This document shows positions 1 through 6,481 of a stretch of DNA of 38,987 bases, piece by piece (the first letter of the stretch is position 1; the number at the start of each line of letters is the position of its first letter). Under the pieces are notes generated by a model. It did no database searches. It was not told the origin of the DNA and was given only the letters and a program-made list of their open reading frames with translations. The translations under genes were made by a program, and so were the position numbers. This DNA is from an uncultured Lachnospiraceae bacterium. GTDB taxonomy: Bacteria > Bacillota > Clostridia > Lachnospirales > Lachnospiraceae. The stretch spans positions 1 through 38,987 of the forward strand of contig CADAIL010000023.1 in NCBI GenBank assembly GCA_902788035.1, given 5' to 3'.

Positions 1-1665
1 GAAATCAAAAATCCAGAGAGATGCGTTGACGAATGCGTCCCTCTGGATTTTATCATTTCTGCCATGTCTGTACCAGTATGCTGGTTTTCTACCGTTTACC
101 TTCACACCATAGGCTGTCTGTACCTTGGATGCAGCTTCTTTTTCCATTTCCGGCCTGAGTTCCAGACGGGCAGACCACAGTTCCGTTTGGTCAAAGTCGG
201 CAGCCTTTTCTTCCAGATCGTGATACTCCGCCAGGGCTTCATCCAGCTCCGCGGTAAAGCGGGAATCCGCAGCCTCGGCCTTTTGCAGCTCTGCCTCTAT
301 ATCTCTTACCCACTTTTTCACTTCCTTCATCCCGCTGTCGTCTGTCCGGTCGAAGTCGGAAAGGATACGGGCCTTCTCGGATTTCAGTTCCTCCATATCC
401 TCTGTCAAAGCCGCTATGCGCTGGCTGAGCCTGCGGTGCTCGCCGATCTTTAGCGGGGGCAGCTCTTTTTTCTCTGCAAGCAGCGTCTTCCGTTCCCCGA
501 GCAGTTCCCTGAGCTTTGCGGCGATCTCTGTGTAGCGGTTGAATCGTGGCCGGATACGCTGCAGGGACTCTTTATTTCTCGAAATGAAGTTCCGCGTGCG
601 GATGCCCTGGTAAGAAAGGATCAGCATTTTCATCCGTACCCGTTCCATAGCCCTTGCAATGGCGGGCAGGGTGTCCTTGATTGTTTTCAGGAGCTTTTGC
701 ACCTGCGCCTTGACCTCCCGCAGCAGGGCGTTGTCCCGCCGAATCTGTCGGTTCAGCTCGCAGCGGTCCGAGACAAAGCCCTTGGCCTCCATCGCCCGGG
801 CGGTGACGCCCTCGTGGATGGTGGGCTGTTCGTCGATTCCCTGCGCGGCAAAGCTGCGGTGGTCAATCCGGGCGTCGATCCCTTTTTCTTCCAGAACACG
901 GTTGACAGTATTCGCCCACGCCTCCCGCCAGGACACAAGCTGCTCCTCGCTGTTCCACCGTTCAGAGATGGGGTTCTGCCGTCCGTACTTTGTGCTTTTC
1001 GGATACTTGGACGCCCGTACAAGCCCCCTGGCTTCGGCGGCGGAGGATGTCATATATTCTTTCTTTTTCTTCCCGGTTTTGTAAGGGTACTGCTTTTCCC
1101 AGCCCTCCGCCTGCGCCGACTTGAACTCTTCGGCAGTTAAGCCCCGCTCCTCACCGCCCCGGACACAGAGATATTCCTTCTCGGTCTTATACTGCCATGT
1201 GCCGTCCGGGTTCAGCGGCCTTACCGTCAGCATGATATGGGCATGGGGATTATACCCGCAAAAAGCGCCGTCCGGGGAACCGTCAGGGTCATGGATCGCC
1301 ACGTCCGCGCACATCCCCTCGGACACGAACTGGTCCCGAATAAACTCCGTAACCAGTTTCCTCCATGCTGTCCGGTCCAGCTCTATGGGAAGGGCGGCAA
1401 CAAACTCACGGGCAAGGCGGCTGTCTTTGGTTTTCTCCGCTTCCTCCACGGCGTTCCATAATACGCTGCGGTCTCCCCATGCGGCAGGGGCGTGTTCCGG
1501 CAGGAAGACCTGCTCCCAGACAAGGCCGCCCTTCCGGGTAAAGTCGTGCCGCACGCCGTCATAATCGTTGAGGATCTCAGAGCAGCTCAAATAGGCCGAA
1601 GCCGCACAGGCGGAACGCCCGGTGCCCCGGCTGACAACCTTTGCTTCCAGATGATAGATTGCCAT
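1..1665 (-). CDS. MobA/MobL-family (MobQ-type) relaxase, 3' end outside window
   Basis: Relaxase that would nick the element at oriT and pilot the single strand during mobilization. The frame is open from the ATG at 1665 to the window edge, giving 555 codons with no stop, so the C-terminus is missing. The N-terminus reads MAIYHLEAKVVSRG, typical of the family, and Tyr25 in the segment ASAYLSCSE is the likely catalytic tyrosine. The metal-binding histidine motif is NPHAHIMLTVRPL. The segments KEYLCV and YGRQNPISERWNSEEQ are also characteristic of relaxases on Clostridia elements. The distal part is charged and probably coiled coil. An AAAGGATG ribosome site precedes the ATG. The gene points away from the oriT at about 2.0 kb. 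Family assignment is confident; mobility itself is inferred. Confidence 0.93.
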   Translation of the reverse strand, partial: MAIYHLEAKVVSRGTGRSACAASAYLSCSEILNDYDGVRHDFTRKGGLVWEQVFLPEHAPAAWGDRSVLWNAVEEAEKTKDSRLAREFVAALPIELDRTAWRKLVTEFIRDQFVSEGMCADVAIHDPDGSPDGAFCGYNPHAHIMLTVRPLNPDGTWQYKTEKEYLCVRGGEERGLTAEEFKSAQAEGWEKQYPYKTGKKKKEYMTSSAAEARGLVRASKYPKSTKYGRQNPISERWNSEEQLVSWREAWANTVNRVLEEKGIDARIDHRSFAAQGIDEQPTIHEGVTARAMEAKGFVSDRCELNRQIRRDNALLREVKAQVQKLLKTIKDTLPAIARAMERVRMKMLILSYQGIRTRNFISRNKESLQRIRPRFNRYTEIAAKLRELLGERKTLLAEKKELPPLKIGEHRRLSQRIAALTEDMEELKSEKARILSDFDRTDDSGMKEVKKWVRDIEAELQKAEAADSRFTAELDEALAEYHDLEEKAADFDQTELWSARLELRPEMEKEAASKVQTAYGVKVNGRKPAYWYRHGRNDKIQRDAFVNASLWIFDF

Positions 1666-1825
1666 AATAAATCACATCCTTTCTCCGCCCCACATGAGGC
1701 GGCTTTGTTTCTTTTGCCGCGTACAAAAGAAAACGGACGGTGCTGGGGGAAGCATCGTCCGGCTCTGCGGCAAAGCTGTCGGCGGCAGGTTTGCGCAGGC
1801 AGATGGCAGGTTGTTCCCGCAAAGG

Positions 1826-2040
1826 GACAACACTTTTGCGCCGCAGGCGTAAAAGCGGCAGGAAGCCGCGCTGCCAGCTGCACAGGCGATGACGGCAGTT
1901 TGAAAAACGGCGGCATTGGCTGCCCCTCTTCCCGAAGTGTCCGGCGGACACTTCGGGAAGAGCGCACGGGCCCGACCAGCGGGAGAGATACCACCGCCTG
2001 CCCTCCGGGCAGGTGGTGAGTAAGTGCGCCCTTCGGGAAC
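1826..2040 (+). other. Predicted oriT of the MobQ type with hairpin cluster
   Basis: The 425 bases between the relaxase and the next gene hold no convincing coding frame but several hairpins. The core TAAGTGCGCCCT at 2021-2032 matches, from memory, the nic-region consensus of RSF1010/pSC101-type MobQ origins. Just 5' of it on the same strand is an imperfect inverted repeat (CCTGCCC at 1997-2003, loop TCC, GGGCAGG at 2007-2013, extended by ACCA/TGGT), the same order as in RSF1010. A perfect 17-bp inverted repeat with a 3-nt loop lies at 1926-1962 and a 10-bp imperfect one at 1833-1855. Position beside a MobQ-type relaxase supports the call. The exact nick position is not assigned. Confidence 0.75.
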
Positions 2041-2090
2041 AAAAAAAGGAGCGCCCCGGTCATTCCGGAACGCCCCTACGTAAAACAAGG

Positions 2091-2288
2091 TCATTTCAAT
2101 GTCCAATATAGAAACTCCTCCAGCTTCTGCAAGTCCATCGTGGCCGCAGCCGGATAGACCTTCTCCAAAATCGCACCCTCCTGAATGAGCCGCCGTGTTC
2201 TGGCCTTTCGCTCCTTCGCCCGGTCACGCATCTGTGCTTCCTCCATGCGGTGCTGTGCCTGGATTAGTTTCTTTTCGCTTTCGGTCAT
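2091..2288 (-). CDS. DUF3847-like small protein of mobilizable elements
   Basis: A 65-residue, strongly charged protein starting MTESEKKLIQAQHRMEEAQ. It is predicted to be mainly helical or coiled coil, with basic Arg/Lys clusters around residues 24-33. It resembles the small DUF3847 proteins usually found just upstream of MobA/MobL relaxases in Clostridia. A role as accessory to oriT processing or as a small regulator is plausible from position only. A GGAGG ribosome site precedes the ATG by a slightly long spacer. The upstream 180 bases carry GGTATCA/TGATACC repeats. Confidence 0.7.
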   Translation of the reverse strand: MTESEKKLIQAQHRMEEAQMRDRAKERKARTRRLIQEGAILEKVYPAAATMDLQKLEEFLYWTLK

Positions 2289-2403
2289 AGTTCAATTCCT
2301 CCATGGTATCAAAAGTGATGGCTGCAGATATCACTTTTTACGGCTTTGGTATCAAACACCGCGGCAAATAGTATCTGCTTGTTTCCTGCCTGGTTTCTGG
2401 CAT

Positions 2404-2447
2404 CAAAAAAGGCCGGGAGTGATACCAGTGCGGTATCATTCCCAGCC
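2404..2447 (-). terminator. Rho-independent terminator of the abiE operon
   Basis: On the minus strand, a 16-bp nearly perfect stem (2447-2432 with 2426-2411, loop of 5) is followed directly by a run of six T (2410-2405). It lies 28 bases after the abiEii stop codon. Confidence 0.9.
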
Positions 2448-2474
2448 CGATATAGTATCAAGCTCAATATTCAG

Positions 2475-3542
2475 TTATCTTTCCCGGTCATTCCTTTTTT
2501 TCTTCGGCGGTATAGATGGCGTGGATTCCTGGTTTGGTGCTTTGTCAAGCATCCGCCTTATGCTTGGTTTATATTGAACCCATGCCCGATTGCCCAGCAG
2601 CCTTTCCTTGATTCTGTCCAATGCCTTCATCGCCGTGTCATACTCAATCCGATCCATCGGCCGCAAGACATACTGCGACTGCATAACAGAATAGGCTTTT
2701 TTGACAGCTTCGTTTTCGGCCGCGGAGCTGAAAAAGGAAAACTCAGAAGGTTTCACTCCGGGGATTCCGTCCAGCCGCCCGGTTTCCTCCTCCATGCGGA
2801 TGTCGAGCAGTTTTTCCATCTGTGCTTCGTCTGAAAGCAGTTTCACGATCTTCGACTGGTCTGCCAGAACCGCAAGATCATAAATGTGTTTTGCCGCTTC
2901 AAATGCCCGGCGAGGGTCAGCAGACTGCCGCACATACGCTTCGGCGGCAAACAGCTTGTCAATAAAAATTCGTTCTACCGCGATTGTCATAATGGGGAAG
3001 GGAGAAACGTCATACTGCTCCCGTAAAATCCGCCGTTCATCCTCTGTGGCAAGATCGTAGAGCATAGAGGAGATTTCGAGCTGCTCTACCGGCTCACTTA
3101 TTGTAAAGGACGTGGCCTCCACTTTCAGCTTGCCAAATCGTTGTAAGGCGTCGTTTGCGTCATAGGACGTCACCGGATCGTAGGTATAAACGGAAATGAC
3201 CTCGGAACGGTTGGTCCGCCCCGCCGCCGCGTCGCGGCTCAATGCGGCGTATTTCTTTGCCGCCTGTTCCAGCCGCCGGTCGTTTTGTGAACGGCTGCAC
3301 TCCCTTGTGTCAACGGACAGGTCTATATCCTCCGAAAACCGGTTTGTTGTCCTGAGTGCCTTATACAGCGCTGTCCCTCCCTTGAAGTAGGCGGGGAGTC
3401 CGGCCTGCTGTTTCTCTGCCAGCTCTTTCAGCACCAGAACCACATAGTAGTCCTTTTCCAGAACATCCGTCCGATATCCGGTGCGCTCGTGTACCTGTTC
3501 CAGCAAGACGCGGAACGCATTTATGTCTTTATGAAGTTTCAA
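2475..3542 (-). CDS. abiEii: AbiEii/AbiGii-family nucleotidyltransferase toxin
   Basis: Toxin of a type IV toxin-antitoxin (abortive infection) pair. It is 355 residues, usual for the family. The nucleotidyltransferase signature is clear in the N-terminal third: YFKGGTALYKA followed by RFSEDIDLSV, in which GG and the D-x-D acidic pair bind nucleotide and metal. A second conserved block lies near FIDKLFAAEAYV. The start is TTG at 3542, inside the overlap TTGA with the abiEi stop, preceded by AAAGGAGG at good spacing, so translation is probably coupled. The C-terminal tail is basic. Known family members transfer nucleotides, in some cases to tRNA; the target here is unknown. The pair probably defends or stabilises the element. 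Confidence 0.92.
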   Translation of the reverse strand: MKLHKDINAFRVLLEQVHERTGYRTDVLEKDYYVVLVLKELAEKQQAGLPAYFKGGTALYKALRTTNRFSEDIDLSVDTRECSRSQNDRRLEQAAKKYAALSRDAAAGRTNRSEVISVYTYDPVTSYDANDALQRFGKLKVEATSFTISEPVEQLEISSMLYDLATEDERRILREQYDVSPFPIMTIAVERIFIDKLFAAEAYVRQSADPRRAFEAAKHIYDLAVLADQSKIVKLLSDEAQMEKLLDIRMEEETGRLDGIPGVKPSEFSFFSSAAENEAVKKAYSVMQSQYVLRPMDRIEYDTAMKALDRIKERLLGNRAWVQYKPSIRRMLDKAPNQESTPSIPPKKKRNDRER

Positions 3543-4195
3543 AACAGTTCCTCCTTTCGGCCTGCTGTGTGCGCAAGCTGCAAAATGGTTTTACGATTGT
3601 AATACTTATCCGCAAGGTAAAGCAGTGTTTCATACTTCAATCCATTGCTGCGAATATGGTCAGCCAGAAGCTCATAGGGGTTCTCCGCATCAACCGGGGC
3701 TTTCTCCAGCAAATCCAGAGCATCCAGCGTTTGCAGGTAGGCTTTGTTTTCCGCGCTGACCGGCACCTTGGGCGGACAGATGGAAACACCGAGTTTTTCA
3801 TCGTAACGAACACAGTCCCGCGCCGCGTTTGTGGCAAGAAGGTACTCCGCGGGCATCTGTGTTGTCAGCCCCATGTGGTGCAGAAGCCGAAGGCCGGTTT
3901 CATAACCTTTATCGGGCAAAAGATACTTGCTGGCGATCAGCTTTTCTTTGTTGATCCCCATCTCCCCAAACGGGGTTATGACTGTCCGAAAATAAATGCC
4001 TTTCTGGTAGCAGCGAAGGTCGGGTGCTTTCCCGCCATCCATCAGCCGCTTAACCGCCACGGCTACCGCAGCGGCAGCCTTTTTCTCCGGGAGGCCAAAG
4101 GCCGCCGCCATGTCGCCGGCAATCCGTTCTGTATAGATCGGATCACCCGGCACCTGTTTTCCGATATAATCTTTTATATATGCCGCATAGGTCAT
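3539..4195 (-). CDS. abiEi: AbiEi-like antitoxin/autorepressor (DUF6088 type)
   Basis: A 218-residue protein directly upstream of, and overlapping by 4 bases, the AbiEii toxin gene. The first about 80 residues look like a winged-helix domain (segments TERIAGDMAAAFGLP and AVAVAVKRLMDGGK), followed by the beta-strand stretch RCYQKGIYFR. The rest would neutralise the toxin and aid DNA binding. The ATG is preceded by GAGGTGATTTC. Family antitoxins repress their own promoter by binding inverted repeats; a perfect 12-bp inverted repeat is present upstream. Assignment rests on order, overlap and overall pattern. Confidence 0.83.
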   Translation of the reverse strand: MTYAAYIKDYIGKQVPGDPIYTERIAGDMAAAFGLPEKKAAAAVAVAVKRLMDGGKAPDLRCYQKGIYFRTVITPFGEMGINKEKLIASKYLLPDKGYETGLRLLHHMGLTTQMPAEYLLATNAARDCVRYDEKLGVSICPPKVPVSAENKAYLQTLDALDLLEKAPVDAENPYELLADHIRSNGLKYETLLYLADKYYNRKTILQLAHTAGRKEELF

Positions 4196-4213
4196 GTGAA
4201 ATCACCTCTATTT

Positions 4214-4282
4214 GATATAATATAACCGGTATTAGCTTTCTTATTTCGATTATATTATATCGTCCGTTATCCTTTCTGTCAA
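4214..4282 (-). promoter_or_regulatory. Consensus abiE promoter with AbiEi-type operator
   Basis: Reading the minus strand, TTGACA (4282-4277), a 17-base spacer and TATAAT (4259-4254) form a perfect sigma-A promoter. A perfect 12-bp inverted repeat, GATATAATATAA (4214-4225) with its complement (4250-4261), overlaps the -10 and continues downstream. It is a likely binding site for the AbiEi autorepressor. Confidence 0.85.
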
Positions 4283-4299
4283 TACGGGCAATAGGACAC

Positions 4300-4677
4300 T
4301 CACAGACTGTTGATAAAATCCATCGCCGTATCCAGATCCTCATTCTTCATAGAATCGGCGGAGGGGGATTGGGCAGTCTGTCCGCTCTGCAGCAGGGCGG
4401 CCAGTGCGCCGAGGCCTCCCACGCCGCTTTCTTTCAGTCCTTCTTTTATCGTATCCAGTACCCGCCGAAGAAACTCATCCTCCTTCTCCCTCGTTTCCAG
4501 ATAGGGATCAGCCGCAAGTCTTGCCTCCCGGTCAAAGTATCCGTTTACGGCGGCGATGACGGCGTCACTGTAGGAACGGTATCTGCCCTTGTCCCGGTTT
4601 TGAAGATACTCCCAAGCCCTGCGGCCTTCCGGCTTGTCAAGGTTGAGGCGAAGGGTCGTTGTAAATAACCTGCTCAT
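4300..4677 (-). CDS. parR: ParR-like centromere-binding partition protein
   Basis: A 125-residue protein overlapping the ParM-like gene by 4 bases (ATGA), the usual parM-parR layout. The N-terminus TTTLRLNLDKPEGRRAWEYL is compatible with a ribbon-helix-helix DNA-binding fold, followed by a helical region SYSDAVIAAVNGYFDRE. The C-terminal half is acidic and low in complexity, ending DTAMDFINSL, which fits the tail of ParR-type adaptors that touches the actin-like filament. No obvious iterons of a parC centromere were found in the short gap upstream of parM. Function is inferred mainly from linkage. Confidence 0.75.
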   Translation of the reverse strand: MSRLFTTTLRLNLDKPEGRRAWEYLQNRDKGRYRSYSDAVIAAVNGYFDREARLAADPYLETREKEDEFLRRVLDTIKEGLKESGVGGLGALAALLQSGQTAQSPSADSMKNEDLDTAMDFINSL

Positions 4678-5597
4678 GCCGTCCCTACCAGGCTGCGGCG
4701 TGCCAGCAGCTCATAGCCTTTTGCCGTGGCGCAGATGTCGGAATTGATGGTGACGCGACCGGGATCGTACTCCAAAAAGTTGCGGATCAGGCAGCTCCCG
4801 CCGCCCATCACATGGAGCTTCATCAGTTCCGGGGTGTATTCGTGCTCCCGCAGGCGGCGCATGATTCCGGCGACATATTCCGCTGCGGTTTCCCGGATGG
4901 CCTCCAGATACTGCTTGCCGATGTCCGCTTTGCCATGCCGCAGGACGTCCTCGATCACGGTATCGTCCACCGCCACGCCGAAACGCTGCATCAGCCTTTC
5001 GCGGATGGCGATCATGCACTGCTGGGTGCCGAACTTCTCCGTATAGCACTTGCTTGCAATGGGCTTGCCGTTGTTGATATACATGACGTTCATGGTGCCG
5101 TTGCCGATGTCGCAGAGCATGTTGACGCCGCGGAACTCCCGCAGCCGGTCCGCCACAGCGGAAAAGCCCTGAGGAAACACGGCAGCACCGGCAAACTCCA
5201 CATGGTAGTCCTTTCCCCGGAAAGTGAACTCCGCCTCTTTCCTCTGGAGCAGGTACGCCTTGAAGCTGTCTTTTTGTTCGCTCACCCATGTGAGGGGCAG
5301 GCCGACCGCCAGATAGACAGAAGCGGAGGACAGTCCACGAATCAGAAGTTCCCGACCGATGGCGGCCAATGTCAGGATATAATAGTCCGTATCGGCCATC
5401 TTGTCGGCGGCAAACTCCTTGTGTTCGTCCCCGATGATATAGTACCGGCCCTCATAGATCAGAAGGTCACTTTGAAAGGCTGGCTCCTTGTCATAGGCGG
5501 TCACACCGGTTTTGAAACAGGTGTGGGCGGTCTTGATGTTCCCGTATCCGTGGTCGATGCCGATGACAACGGCTTTACTCGTTTGATTGAAATTCAT
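4674..5597 (-). CDS. parM: ParM/StbA-like actin-family plasmid segregation ATPase
   Basis: A 307-residue actin-like ATPase. Phosphate-binding loop 1 is VVIGIDHGYGNIKTA near the N-terminus, the second phosphate motif is MLCDIGNGTMNVMYI, and the adenosine motif is MKLHVMGGGSCLIRNF. These three are the actin/ParM hallmarks. Such proteins polymerise and push plasmid copies apart. The ATG at 5597 (MNFNQTSK) was chosen because AAGGAA precedes it and homology begins at once; the 36 residues of open frame upstream look non-coding. Presence on an element with a recombinase suggests segregation of an excised circular form. Confidence 0.88.
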   Translation of the reverse strand: MNFNQTSKAVVIGIDHGYGNIKTAHTCFKTGVTAYDKEPAFQSDLLIYEGRYYIIGDEHKEFAADKMADTDYYILTLAAIGRELLIRGLSSASVYLAVGLPLTWVSEQKDSFKAYLLQRKEAEFTFRGKDYHVEFAGAAVFPQGFSAVADRLREFRGVNMLCDIGNGTMNVMYINNGKPIASKCYTEKFGTQQCMIAIRERLMQRFGVAVDDTVIEDVLRHGKADIGKQYLEAIRETAAEYVAGIMRRLREHEYTPELMKLHVMGGGSCLIRNFLEYDPGRVTINSDICATAKGYELLARRSLVGTA

Positions 5598-5640
5598 GTT
5601 CGTTCCTTTCCGCCGCTGTGCGGCTTGTGATAATAAAATG

Positions 5641-5859
5641 TTACTGCCGTTTCTGCCAGACGATCTCATATCCCAGCGCGTCGGCAAGCTGTACGGCCTC
5701 CACATAGCGCAGGGATTCCCGCTGGAGCTTGTTGGACAGGTTGGAGACGCTGCCGCTTTTCCAGCCGTATTGTTTTTGCAACAGCCGCGTAACCTGCTGC
5801 ATGGTCATGCCCTGCCGCACGATGTACGCCTTGACTTCATTCCTTAAATTGTTTTTCAC
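5641..5859 (-). CDS. Small helix-turn-helix protein
   Basis: A 72-residue protein with an XRE-like helix-turn-helix: MTMQQVTRLLQKQYGW, then SVSNLSNKLQRESLRYVEA as recognition region, then AVQLADALGYEIVW. The start is GTG at 5859, preceded by GGAGG at good spacing; frames reaching further upstream overlap the recombinase tail and have no ribosome site. The gene lies between the recombinase and parMR and may regulate either. Similar small HTH proteins are common on Clostridia elements. Confidence 0.8.
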   Translation of the reverse strand: MKNNLRNEVKAYIVRQGMTMQQVTRLLQKQYGWKSGSVSNLSNKLQRESLRYVEAVQLADALGYEIVWQKRQ

Positions 5860-5947
5860 GATGGTTTTTCCTCCGTCTTTGCTGTTTACGCGCAAGAAAA
5901 AAGCGGCCTGCCAGGTTATGGGGCAAGCCGCTTCGCGTCTTTTGCAT

Positions 5948-6481
5948 TTATTCTGTTTTGTCATGGTCAGGATCATCCGCGGCCTTCGCCGCTTTCTCCT
6001 TTTCCTTTTTCTTTTCCCGCCGGTAAAACTTTTCCCGGCAGGCAGGTTTGCAGAACTTCGCGTTGGGCCGCTGGGAGTGGAATGCCTCGCCGCAGCAGGA
6101 ACAGGTGAGGGCATAAGGTTCTCCGGGAATGATAAGCCCCTCCTCGATCCTGCGCTTGCGCTCCTTCTGTCTCAGGTACTTTTCGTGGTCGCGGATACGC
6201 TTCTGCCTGCGCTTTTCCTCGGCCTCCAGCTCCTCCGGCGTCGGTTCCGGCATGGGCACCTCAAACTGCCCGATGAATTTCAGGTAGATTTCGATCTCCT
6301 GTATCCGTTCGCCGCTGCTCCTGTCGGGGGCGTGGACCATGATCCTGTCCACAAACTCATTGACCATGGCAGGGGTCAGCTCGGAAAAATCCGTGTACTT
6401 CTTCGCCAGCGCAAGGAAATGGTCGGCACGGTCCGTCTCCTCATTGAACTGGTCAAGCTGGGCCCTTTGGGTGTCAAGCAC
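5948..6481 (-). pseudogene. C-terminal part of the serine recombinase, cut off by in-frame TAG
   Basis: This 178-codon frame is the direct in-frame continuation of the recombinase ending at 6482; only TAG (6484-6482) separates them. The first codon after the stop is GTG. The segment KKYTDFSELTPAMVNEFVDRIMVH followed by SSGERIQEIEIYLKFIG is the usual C-terminal DUF4368-type region of Tn4451-like recombinases, shown here in two parts. Beyond it lies a charged linker and an unusual zinc-ribbon-like motif with Cys at residues 127, 130, 144 and 148 (AFHSQRPNAKFC), then a Lys-rich tail. It could be dead sequence, a separately re-initiated polypeptide (GGAG lies just before the TAG), or produced by readthrough. 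Confidence 0.75.

Noticed and set aside
1492..2106. Several overlapping open frames on both strands in the oriT gap
   Set aside because: No ribosome sites, no recognisable protein pattern, and the region is filled with inverted repeats. GC-rich DNA gives long frames by chance.
5598..5705. Longer ParM start 36 codons upstream
   Set aside because: The extra residues do not look like actin-family sequence and no ribosome site precedes that start; AAGGAA precedes the ATG at 5597.
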